From GCA-002708315 sp964460905 (GTDB lineage: Bacteria > Bacteroidota > Bacteroidia > Bacteroidales > F082): a stretch of DNA of 64,000 nucleotides. Positions 42,901-50,841 of this stretch are shown in pieces. The stretch's first letter is position 1; every line of letters begins with the position of its first letter. The DNA is taken from the NCBI GenBank assembly GCA_964460905.1, contig CAYWRM010000019.1, positions 13,570-77,569 on the forward strand, in the 5' to 3' direction. Below the pieces are notes generated by a model. The model was not told where the DNA came from, did not search any database, and was given only the letters and a program-made list of their open reading frames with translations. Position numbers and translations under genes: made by a program.

Positions 42901-44979
42901 ATGAAAAAATATTTTTTATTTAGTGTGATTGCATTAGTTCTTGTTGGGTTTCAGTCAATTGCCCAAACAAAACCTGCAATTATTGAAAACCCAAACTTAA
43001 AGCTGGAAAGCAATCTTATGACACCTGAAGCCCTTTGGGCATTTGGACGTGTAAGTGATCCACAAGTATCTCCTGATGGGGAAACTGTTCTTTATGGTGT
43101 TTCATATTATTCAATAGAACAAAATAAAGGAAATAGGGAACTTTATTCTGTTGGCATTAATGCTGAAAGTGTTAAACGATTAACCACTTCACCAAAAAGT
43201 GAATTTAATGCAATATGGAAACCTGATGGTAGTAAAATAGGGTTTTTAACATCCGAAAGTGGGTCAGTTCAGCTTTGGGAAATGAGTCCTGATGGATCCA
43301 ACAGAATACAAATTTCAAAAATTGAAGGTGGAATTAGCGGATTTAAATATGCACCTGATCAAAGCAAAATACTTTACACAAAAGATTTAGAGATTGAAGA
43401 AAAGTTTCCTGACTTATATGAGGGACTGCCCCTTGCTTCTGGTAGATTAATGAATGATTTAATGTATAGGCATTGGGATCATTGGGTTGACACTTATAGC
43501 CATGTTTTCATGGCAGACTATGATGGTAAGCAGTTAAGCAATCATAAGGATATTATGGAAGGAGAGCCTTTTAACTCACCTTTGAGTCCCTTTGGAGGGA
43601 TTGAACAAATTGAATGGAGTTCTGATAGCAAAGTAATTGCTTATACGAGTAAAAAATTATCAGGAAAAGCAGCAACTTTATCAACAAATTCTGATATTTA
43701 TTTTTATAATTTGGAAGCTGGTGAAACTAAGAATATGACACAGGGCATGATGGGATTTGATGTGGGACCTGTTTTTTCACCAGATGGAAATTATATGGCA
43801 TGGGAAAGTATGGAACGTGATGGTTACGAATCAGATAAAAATCGACTTTATATCCTAAACCTTAAAACAGGTGATCGTACTTATGCAACAAGTGAGTTTG
43901 ATCAAAATACTGGTAGTATTTCATGGACAGCTGACAATAAGAATATTTATTTTACTAGCGATTGGCATGGGGCATTTCAAATATATAAATATAATTTGAA
44001 GAGTGGTAGTATAGATCAAATTACAGAAGGTTTACATGATTATAGAAGTGTAACAATTGCAGGAAAGCATCTTGTGGCAACAAAACAAACGATGGCAATG
44101 CCAACAGAACTTTTTCAGGTTAACCCTAAGAATGGAAATGCTCAGCAGATGACATTTACCAATAAAGATTTGCTTGACCAACTGACTATGGGGAGAACTG
44201 AAGAGCGTTGGATTAAAACTCACGATGGTGAGGACATGCAGGTTTTTGTTATTTATCCTCCTGATTTTGATTCAAATAAAAAATATCCTGGAATTCTATA
44301 TTGCAAAGGTGGTCCTCAGGGTCCTCTTAGTCAAAGTTTTCATTACAGATGGAATTATCAAATAATGGCTGCCAATGGTTATATTATTGTTGCACCTGCA
44401 CGACGTGGGGTAAGTGGTTTCGGACAAGCATGGCAAGAGCAAATTAGCCGTGATTATCACGGAAAAAGTATGCAGGATTATTTAACTGCTATTGATGTGT
44501 TGGCAAAAGAGCCATTTATTGATGAAAATCGTTTAGGTGCAATTGGTGCCAGTGCAGGTGGATATGCAGTTTATTATTTAGCAGGTAATCATGAAGGTAG
44601 ATTTAAAACATTTATTGCACACGATGGTATCTTTAATGAAGAAGCTCAGTACCTTGAAACTGAAGAGATGTGGTTTGAAAATTGGGATAAAGGAGGACCT
44701 TTTTGGGAAAAGGATAATAAAGCGGCACAGGATGCTTATGAGCATTCACCCCATAAATATGTTGAGAATTGGGATACACCAATCCTCGTTATTCATAGCG
44801 AACTTGATTATCGTGTAGTTGTAACACAGGGCATGACGGCCTTTAATGCTGCTTTGTTGAAAGATATTCCGGCTGAATACTTATATTTCCCTGACGAAAA
44901 TCATTGGGTATTAAGACCTCAAAATGGAATTCTTTGGCAACGTACATTTTTTAACTGGCTTGATAAATGGCTTAAATAA
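42901..44979 (+). CDS. S9 family prolyl oligopeptidase-type peptidase
   Basis: A 692-residue serine peptidase with signal peptide (cleavage near SIAQ, residue 22). The N-terminal beta-propeller (about 50-420) contains WD40-like PD40 repeats such as DPQVSPDGETVLYGVSYY and GPVFSPDGNYMAWES. The alpha/beta-hydrolase domain carries Ser551 in GASAGGY, Asp636 in HSELDYR and His668 in DENHWV, so the triad is complete. Dipeptidyl or acylaminoacyl peptidase activity is likely. It is followed 43 bp later by the DUF3078 gene in the same direction. Confidence 0.92.
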   Translation: MKKYFLFSVIALVLVGFQSIAQTKPAIIENPNLKLESNLMTPEALWAFGRVSDPQVSPDGETVLYGVSYYSIEQNKGNRELYSVGINAESVKRLTTSPKSEFNAIWKPDGSKIGFLTSESGSVQLWEMSPDGSNRIQISKIEGGISGFKYAPDQSKILYTKDLEIEEKFPDLYEGLPLASGRLMNDLMYRHWDHWVDTYSHVFMADYDGKQLSNHKDIMEGEPFNSPLSPFGGIEQIEWSSDSKVIAYTSKKLSGKAATLSTNSDIYFYNLEAGETKNMTQGMMGFDVGPVFSPDGNYMAWESMERDGYESDKNRLYILNLKTGDRTYATSEFDQNTGSISWTADNKNIYFTSDWHGAFQIYKYNLKSGSIDQITEGLHDYRSVTIAGKHLVATKQTMAMPTELFQVNPKNGNAQQMTFTNKDLLDQLTMGRTEERWIKTHDGEDMQVFVIYPPDFDSNKKYPGILYCKGGPQGPLSQSFHYRWNYQIMAANGYIIVAPARRGVSGFGQAWQEQISRDYHGKSMQDYLTAIDVLAKEPFIDENRLGAIGASAGGYAVYYLAGNHEGRFKTFIAHDGIFNEEAQYLETEEMWFENWDKGGPFWEKDNKAAQDAYEHSPHKYVENWDTPILVIHSELDYRVVVTQGMTAFNAALLKDIPAEYLYFPDENHWVLRPQNGILWQRTFFNWLDKWLK

Positions 44980-45022
44980 TTTCTGAAAACTTATTTTTTC
45001 GTATAGTTTACTTATTAATATA

Positions 45023-46006
45023 ATGACAATAAGGAGTAAATTTATATTGTGGATATTTATTGTTTCAATTATCCCATATGATTCTTTAGCACTAAGTGTT
45101 GATTCACTTTCAGTATCTACACCTGTTGATACAGTAAAATATTGGACTTTTAAAAGCCTAAGCCTTGTGTCTGTAGCTCAAAATGCTTTTGTTAATTGGG
45201 CGGCCGGAGGGGAAAGCTCTCTGACAGGCAAGCTTGGTTTTGAGTACGACCTGAAATACAAAAAGAATAAGTTTACTTTTGATCAGTCTGCAAATATTGT
45301 TTTTGGTCTGGTTGGTTATATTGATAAACGGGTTGAGAAAACTAATGATAAAATTAATTTTGCAGTTGCATTTAGTCACCAGATTTCTAAAAACTGGAGC
45401 CTGACAAATTTAACTATGTTAAAAACTCAATTTGCAAATGGATATAAATATCCTGATGATTCAACGTTAATTTCAACATTTTTTGCACCTGCATACCTTA
45501 CAATATCATTGGGGTTTAATTATAAACCTAATGATAAATTTCAAATATTTTTGAGCCCTATATCTGGGAAGATGACTTTTGTTGTTAGTGATGTGCTTGC
45601 TAATAAGGGTGCATATGGTGTAAAAAAAGCAAAGATTGATTCTGTTGGAAATATTATAATTCCTGGCGAACATTTTTTGGGTGAAGTAGGTGTAAGTGTT
45701 GTAACCTCATATAAAGCCGAATTAATGAAAAATATAAAGCTTAATTCGGCTCTATCGTTACATAATAACTATCTTGATCTTGAAGTAAATAACCGATGGA
45801 ATATTGATGTGGATTTTGATTCGCGGGTTATTTTTTCAATCAATAAAATTTTTTCAACAATACTATATGTACACTTAAAATATGATCATAATGCCAGGTT
45901 TCCCAACTATGAAACTGTTGGGGGTGATCAGGTTGTTGTTTCAGAAAGTCCTAAGTTACAAATAAATGAGTCGTTTGGACTTGGTGTTACTTATCAGATT
46001 GATTAG
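45023..46006 (+). CDS. DUF3078 outer-membrane-like protein
   Basis: A 327-residue exported protein (signal peptide about 1-24). After a short linker it has SLVSVAQNAFVNWAAGGESSLTGKLGFEYDLKYKKNKF, a motif set characteristic of DUF3078, then alternating amphipathic strands and an end in VTYQID, consistent with a beta barrel in the outer membrane. DUF3078 proteins are typical of Bacteroidota and of unknown function. It lies 43 bp after the S9 peptidase gene and may be co-transcribed. Confidence 0.82.
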   Translation: MTIRSKFILWIFIVSIIPYDSLALSVDSLSVSTPVDTVKYWTFKSLSLVSVAQNAFVNWAAGGESSLTGKLGFEYDLKYKKNKFTFDQSANIVFGLVGYIDKRVEKTNDKINFAVAFSHQISKNWSLTNLTMLKTQFANGYKYPDDSTLISTFFAPAYLTISLGFNYKPNDKFQIFLSPISGKMTFVVSDVLANKGAYGVKKAKIDSVGNIIIPGEHFLGEVGVSVVTSYKAELMKNIKLNSALSLHNNYLDLEVNNRWNIDVDFDSRVIFSINKIFSTILYVHLKYDHNARFPNYETVGGDQVVVSESPKLQINESFGLGVTYQID

Positions 46007-46028
46007 CAGATTTTATTTTTTTACATTA

Positions 46029-46061
46029 TTTGTGGTTTATATGGAAAAAAGAATATCTTTG
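46029..46061 (+). promoter_or_regulatory. ugd promoter (TTTG, 21 bp, TATCTTTG)
   Basis: TTTG at 46029-46032 and TATCTTTG at 46054-46061 are separated by 21 bp, near the usual spacing. Transcription would start about 50 nt before ugd. Confidence 0.55.
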
Positions 46062-46117
46062 ATTATGTTATTAAAAATCAGTAAAATAAAATTAATTAAA
46101 TTTATATTTATAATATT

Positions 46118-47440
46118 ATGAAAATAACAATAGTAGGAACAGGATATGTTGGTTTGGTAACCGGAACTTGCTTTGCTGAAGTAGGAATAGATGTAACTTG
46201 TGTTGATATTGATGAAAAGAAAATCGAAAACCTGAATAAAGGAATTATTCCTATTTACGAACCGGGTCTTGAGGAAATGGTTGAGCGTAACGTGAAGAAA
46301 GGGAGACTTAACTTTAGCACAAAACTGTCGGAATGTTTAGACGGAGTTAGCGTAGTTTTTGGGGCTGTGGGTACTCCTCCAGATGAAGATGGTAGTGCTG
46401 ATTTAAAATATGTCCTTCAGGTTGCAACTGATGTTGGTACTCATATGAGAGACTATTTGCTGATGGTAACAAAAAGTACTGTGCCGGTAGGTACTGCCGA
46501 GAAAGTAAGGTCGGTAATGAAAAATGCTCTTGCAGAAAGAAATGCTGACATTGAATTTGATGTGGCATCTAACCCTGAATTTCTGAAGGAAGGAGCTGCT
46601 GTTGAGGATTTTCTAAAACCTGATAGAATTGTGGTTGGAATTGATTCTCCACGTGCCCAAAAAGAAATGGAGAGGCTATATAAACCGTTTACAATGAGTG
46701 GTCATCCTGTAATATTTATGGATATAATTTCTGCAGAAATGACAAAATATACAGCAAACTCAATGCTGGCTACTAAAATTAGCTTTATGAATGATATTGC
46801 TAATCTTTGTGAAATAGTTGGTGCTGATGTAAATGCTGTAAGGAAGGGTATTGGCTCTGACAGAAGAATAGGCAGGTACTTTATCTATCCCGGTACTGGG
46901 TATGGTGGCTCTTGTTTCCCAAAAGATGTGAAAGCATTAATTAAAACATCTGATGATATAGGTTATGATTTGGCTGTACTTAAAGCTGTAGAAGCAGTTA
47001 ACGAAAGACAAAAATCCGTATTGTTCGCAAAGGCTATGAAGTATTTCGATGGAAATCTAAAAGGAAAGACTTTTGCAATGTGGGGATTGGCATTTAAGCC
47101 TCAAACTGATGATATGCGAGAAGCTCCATCGTTAGTTGTTATTAAGAAACTATTAGCTGAGGGTGCAAAAGTGAAAGTTTACGATCCTGCAGCAATGGAA
47201 GAAACAAAGAGAATAATGGGCGATAAGGTTTTATATGTTGACGATATGTATGAAGCACTTATTGATGCTGATGGTTTATTCCTTATAACTGAGTGGCCTG
47301 AATTTAAGTTTCCTGCTTTTAAAGTTATAAAAAAATTACTTAAAACTTCTGTAGTATTTGATGGCAGAAACATTTATGATTTAGGTGAAATGAAAGACTT
47401 CGGATTTGATTACTTTGGAATTGGAGTGAACATGTCTTAG
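46118..47440 (+). CDS. ugd: UDP-glucose 6-dehydrogenase
   Basis: A 440-residue enzyme that oxidises UDP-glucose twice, giving UDP-glucuronate with 2 NAD+. The Rossmann loop is VGTGYVGLVTGTCFAEVG at the N-terminus, the catalytic cysteine is C266 in GYGGSCFPKD, and the C-terminal UDP-binding domain has MWGLAFKPQTDDMREAPS. The following genes, uxs and rfbD, use or make further nucleotide sugars, so the enzyme feeds UDP-glucuronate to uxs. The gap to uxs is filled by the palindromic element. Confidence 0.96.
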   Translation: MKITIVGTGYVGLVTGTCFAEVGIDVTCVDIDEKKIENLNKGIIPIYEPGLEEMVERNVKKGRLNFSTKLSECLDGVSVVFGAVGTPPDEDGSADLKYVLQVATDVGTHMRDYLLMVTKSTVPVGTAEKVRSVMKNALAERNADIEFDVASNPEFLKEGAAVEDFLKPDRIVVGIDSPRAQKEMERLYKPFTMSGHPVIFMDIISAEMTKYTANSMLATKISFMNDIANLCEIVGADVNAVRKGIGSDRRIGRYFIYPGTGYGGSCFPKDVKALIKTSDDIGYDLAVLKAVEAVNERQKSVLFAKAMKYFDGNLKGKTFAMWGLAFKPQTDDMREAPSLVVIKKLLAEGAKVKVYDPAAMEETKRIMGDKVLYVDDMYEALIDADGLFLITEWPEFKFPAFKVIKKLLKTSVVFDGRNIYDLGEMKDFGFDYFGIGVNMS

Positions 47441-47455
47441 TTAACAATAATTATT

Positions 47456-47592
47456 AAGAGGTTGTACAAAAAGTTAGTTTTTTGTTATTCTGAACGACAG
47501 TGAAGAATCTCTAAGTGACAATTAAACAACATATTAGATTCTTCGTTATCACTCAGAATGACAGACGTTTTTAACTTTTTGAGCAGACTCTT
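47456..47592. repeat. 137-bp palindromic (MITE-like) element between ugd and uxs
   Basis: Two arms, about 47456-47510 and 47536-47592, are reverse complements with scattered mismatches (for example TTATTCTGAACGACAGTGAA in the left arm pairs with the TTC..TCAGAATGAC strand on the right). The outer ends are AAGAG and CTCTT, and CAAAAAGTTA in the left arm is inverted in the right. Similar GTCATTCTGA...GAAGAATCT repeats are dispersed in many Bacteroidota genomes. It carries no gene. It sits 15 bp after ugd and 17 bp before uxs and could end or shape the transcript. Confidence 0.7.
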
Positions 47593-47609
47593 TTTTCAAC
47601 ACAAACATT

Positions 47610-48548
47610 ATGAAACGAATATTGGTGACAGGTGGTGCAGGATTTGTTGGATCGCACCTTTGTGAAAGATTGATTGAAGAAGGGAATGAAGTTATCTCGC
47701 TTGATAATTTTTTTACCGGACGTAAAAAAAACATTGAACATCTTATGGATAATCATTATTTTGAAATGGTTCGTCATGATGTTACAATGCCCTACTTTGT
47801 AGAAGTTGATGAGATTTATAATCTTGCTTGTCCTGCTTCTCCTATTCACTACCAGTATAATCCTATTAAAACTGTTAAAACATCAGTAATGGGTGCTATT
47901 AATATGTTGGGTTTGGCTAAACGAATTAATGCAAAAGTTTTGCAAGCATCAACAAGTGAAGTTTACGGTGATCCGAAAGTACATCCGCAAACTGAGGATT
48001 ACTGGGGTCATGTAAATCCCATTGGAACTAGGTCGTGCTACGATGAAGGTAAACGTGTGGCTGAAACTTTATTTATGAGTTACTACATGAAGAATGATGT
48101 AAAGATTAAAATTATCAGAATATTTAACACTTACGGTCCTCGTATGCACCCGAATGATGGTAGAGTTGTTTCAAACTTTATAGTGCAAGCTCTTAAAGGA
48201 CAGGATCTTACTGTTTATGGCGAAGGTAATCAAACCAGAAGTTTTCAGTATGTAGATGATTTGATAGTTGGAATGACTAAAATGATGGCTACCGGTGACG
48301 ATTTTATTGGTCCTGTGAATGTTGGAAATCCAGACGAGTTTACAATTCTGCAATTAGCTGAGAAAGTAATTGATATTGTGGGAAGTAAGTCAAAAATTAT
48401 TTTCGAAGATCTTCCTTCAGATGATCCGATGCAGAGGCAGCCCAACATCTCGCTGGCAAAGGAAAAGTTAAACTGGGAGCCAAAGATAAAACTAGAGGAA
48501 GGACTGAGGTACACAATTGAATTTTTTGATAGTCTCCTTAAAGAGTAA
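47610..48548 (+). CDS. uxs: UDP-glucuronate decarboxylase (UDP-xylose synthase)
   Basis: A 312-residue short-chain dehydrogenase/reductase-type enzyme that turns UDP-glucuronate into UDP-xylose using bound NAD+. The NAD loop is VTGGAGFVGSHLCERL, the catalytic Tyr/Lys pair is in SCYDEGKR near residue 146, and VYGDPKVHPQTEDYWGHVNP and RIFNTYGPRMHPNDGRVVSNF are typical of UXS rather than GalE. It lies after ugd, which makes its substrate. Confidence 0.95.
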   Translation: MKRILVTGGAGFVGSHLCERLIEEGNEVISLDNFFTGRKKNIEHLMDNHYFEMVRHDVTMPYFVEVDEIYNLACPASPIHYQYNPIKTVKTSVMGAINMLGLAKRINAKVLQASTSEVYGDPKVHPQTEDYWGHVNPIGTRSCYDEGKRVAETLFMSYYMKNDVKIKIIRIFNTYGPRMHPNDGRVVSNFIVQALKGQDLTVYGEGNQTRSFQYVDDLIVGMTKMMATGDDFIGPVNVGNPDEFTILQLAEKVIDIVGSKSKIIFEDLPSDDPMQRQPNISLAKEKLNWEPKIKLEEGLRYTIEFFDSLLKE

Positions 48549-48656
48549 TGAATGAATAATAATATGAGGTAGAGGGGATACATTTAATGTTTGAAGTTGA
48601 TTTATTCAAGATTCAAGTAATAACATATACACTCATTTAATAAAAGTATATTTAGA

Positions 48657-49520
48657 ATGAACAATATTCTCATCACAGGTAGTAACGGACAACTTGGATC
48701 AGAAATAGTAGCAATATCTTCTCAGTTTCCTGATTACAACTTTTTTTTCACAGATATTGAAGAGCTTGATTTAACAAATAGCGAAGAAGTTGATGCTTTC
48801 CTGAAAAGCAATGAAATTTCATTTTGCATAAATTGTGCTGCGTATACTGCTGTTGATAAGGCTGAAGATGATCGTGAACTTGCAATGTTAATTAATTATA
48901 AAGCTGTCGAAAATCTAGCCCAGCTTTGTAGTAAATATGATGTTCTATTAATACATGTGTCCACAGATTATGTTTTTAATGGAATGCATTTTAAACCTTA
49001 CGAAGAAATTGACCCACCTGCTCCTGATTCATACTATGGCTTAACAAAACTTAAAGGTGAAGAAGCTGTATTGGGGTTTGCCAAAAAAGCAATAATTATA
49101 CGTACATCATGGCTTTACTCTTCGTTTGGAAATAATTTTGTTAAAACAATGATTCGTCTTGGCAAAGAAAGAGACAGCCTGGGTGTGGTTGCTGATCAAA
49201 TAGGAACCCCCACACATGCTGCCGATTTAGCCAAAGCTATTATGAGTATTGTGATGAAAACAGGAAATAATGTGATAAAAGAGATTTATCATTATAGCAA
49301 TGAAGGTGTGATTAGTTGGTATGATTTCGCAAAAGCAATAATGAGGGAAGCTAATATCAATTGTAATGTTAAAGCCATCGAGTCAAAAGATTTCTCTGCA
49401 AAGGCAAACAGACCATTCTACAGCGTGCTAAATAAGGCAAAACTAAAAAGTGATTTTCAGATTGAAGTTCCATACTGGTTAGATAGCCTTAAGGTTATGA
49501 TGGATCAACTGGAATTATAA
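48657..49520 (+). CDS. rfbD: dTDP-4-dehydrorhamnose reductase
   Basis: A 287-residue extended SDR that reduces dTDP-4-keto-rhamnose to dTDP-L-rhamnose. The N-terminal TGSNGQLGSEI loop, HVSTDYVFNG, the Tyr/Lys pair in YYGLTKLKGE near residue 130, and TSWLYSSFGNNFVKTM are characteristic. The other rhamnose genes (rfbABC) are not in the window. It follows uxs by 108 bp, with no strong promoter in between. Its product could be another deoxysugar, as the family is broad. Confidence 0.92.
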   Translation: MNNILITGSNGQLGSEIVAISSQFPDYNFFFTDIEELDLTNSEEVDAFLKSNEISFCINCAAYTAVDKAEDDRELAMLINYKAVENLAQLCSKYDVLLIHVSTDYVFNGMHFKPYEEIDPPAPDSYYGLTKLKGEEAVLGFAKKAIIIRTSWLYSSFGNNFVKTMIRLGKERDSLGVVADQIGTPTHAADLAKAIMSIVMKTGNNVIKEIYHYSNEGVISWYDFAKAIMREANINCNVKAIESKDFSAKANRPFYSVLNKAKLKSDFQIEVPYWLDSLKVMMDQLEL

Positions 49521-49547
49521 AGAGATGTCAAAGGGTGCATATATTTA

Positions 49548-49563
49548 TTAGTTAGGTGCAAGC
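49548..49563. repeat. Left inverted repeat flanking the DUF4143 ATPase gene
   Basis: TTAGTTAGGTGCAAGC; its reverse complement matches 50765-50780 in 12 of 16 positions (11 of the first 13). GTTAGGT fits the integron core consensus GTTRRRY. Confidence 0.45.
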
Positions 49564-49575
49564 AATCTGAGAATG

Positions 49576-49607
49576 TATTCACATAAAACCATAACTATAT
49601 GTGAATA
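49576..49607. promoter_or_regulatory. 10-bp inverted repeat upstream of the DUF4143 ATPase gene
   Basis: TATTCACATA and TATGTGAATA are perfect inverted arms separated by 12 bp. The repeat ends 16 bp before the -7 element, covering the -33 region, so it is a good operator candidate. Confidence 0.45.
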
Positions 49608-49623
49608 TGTTAAGCAAAAGTTG

Positions 49624-49631
49624 TATTTTTG
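49624..49631 (+). promoter_or_regulatory. -7 element (TATTTTTG) of the DUF4143 ATPase gene
   Basis: TATTTTTG fits the -7 consensus 10 bp before ATG 49642, suggesting a very short leader. Confidence 0.45.
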
Positions 49632-49641
49632 AGACAAAAAC

Positions 49642-50763
49642 ATGTATTCAAGATATTTAAGTGAAATAATTAAAAACCGAATTGATTCAGGAAAAGCAAT
49701 AGTTGTAATTGGACCAAGACAAGTAGGTAAAACTACCTTAATTGAATCAATCCTTAAATCAAAAGATTATTTACTTCTCGATGGAGATGACCCCAAAACA
49801 AGAACTTTATTAACAGTTCCAAATACTGAACAGATTAGAGCAATTTTAGGAAGACATAAATTTGTATTTATTGATGAAGCTCAAAGAATCGAAGGGATTG
49901 GTCTTACAATGAAAATTATAACAGACAGATTTAAAGAAGTCCAATTATTTACAAGCGGCTCTTCATCTTTTGATTTATCTAACAAAATAAATGAACCCTT
50001 AACAGGGAGAAAATGGGAATATCAGTTGTTTCCAATCTCATGGGAGGAATATGAAAATCATCATGGTTATCTATATGCAGAACAACAACTTGAAAACAGG
50101 TTATTATATGGCTTTTATCCAGACGTCTTAAATAATGGTGGAGATGAAATCAATGTGTTAAGAAATTTAGTAAGTAGTTATTTATATCGAGACATTCTTT
50201 CATATGCTGATATAAGAAAACCAGAAGTGCTTGACAAATTAGTTCAAGCTCTTGCTCTTCAAATTGGAAATGAAGTTAACTATTCTGAACTTGCTCAAAT
50301 AGTTGGTGTTGATAAGAATACGATAAGTAAATACATAGATATACTGCAAAAAGGATATGTCATTTTCAAACTTAGTAGCTTTAGCAGAAATGTTCGTAAT
50401 GAAATAAAAACAAATAAGAAAATATATTTCTATGATAATGGTATTAGAAATATGGTTATTGGAAACTTTAATCCAATTGAGTTAAGAATAGACAAAGGTG
50501 CATTATGGGAAAACTTTTTAATTTCAGAAAGAATTAAACAAATTGAGTATAAACAAAGCCTTGCACGTGTCTATTTCTGGCGTACAAAACAGCAACAAGA
50601 AGTTGATTTTGTTGAAGAAAATGGGGGAAAAGTATCCGGATATGAATTCAAATGGAAAAAAAAGAGAAATTCAAAATTGCCTAAAACATTTACTGAATCG
50701 TATAACGCAGAAAGTATTATAATTGACAAAACTAATTTTAGAGAATTTGTATTAATAAAATAA
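49642..50763 (+). CDS. AAA ATPase with DUF4143 domain
   Basis: A 373-residue P-loop ATPase, with Walker A VVIGPRQVGKTTLIES near residue 24 and Walker B FVFIDEAQRI near residue 74, followed by the SGSSSFDLSN motif. From about 195 to the end is DUF4143, recognised by KNTISKYIDILQKGYVIFKLSSFSR and FWRTKQQQEVDFVEENGGK, with a PD-(D/E)xK-like E-x-K arrangement (GYEFKWKKK). These proteins are widespread, often horizontally acquired; their role is unknown. The gene is flanked by inverted repeats and sits between rfbD and a phosphohexomutase gene, where it looks inserted. Confidence 0.9.
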   Translation: MYSRYLSEIIKNRIDSGKAIVVIGPRQVGKTTLIESILKSKDYLLLDGDDPKTRTLLTVPNTEQIRAILGRHKFVFIDEAQRIEGIGLTMKIITDRFKEVQLFTSGSSSFDLSNKINEPLTGRKWEYQLFPISWEEYENHHGYLYAEQQLENRLLYGFYPDVLNNGGDEINVLRNLVSSYLYRDILSYADIRKPEVLDKLVQALALQIGNEVNYSELAQIVGVDKNTISKYIDILQKGYVIFKLSSFSRNVRNEIKTNKKIYFYDNGIRNMVIGNFNPIELRIDKGALWENFLISERIKQIEYKQSLARVYFWRTKQQQEVDFVEENGGKVSGYEFKWKKKRNSKLPKTFTESYNAESIIIDKTNFREFVLIK

Positions 50764-50764
50764 T

Positions 50765-50780
50765 GCCTGCACCCAACAAC
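50765..50780. repeat. Right inverted repeat flanking the DUF4143 ATPase gene
   Basis: GCCTGCACCCAACAAC, starting one base after the ATPase stop codon. It mirrors 49548-49563, and ACCCAAC fits the integron RYYYAAC core. Confidence 0.45.
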
Positions 50781-50841
50781 AAATAGTGCATTTGGCAGAT
50801 GTTAGTAAAGACTAAAAACAAATATCAAAAACCTATAACAC

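Noticed and set aside
47571..47849. Minus-strand frames in the ugd-uxs spacer and the start of uxs
   Set aside because: They consist of the palindromic element and the complement of uxs.
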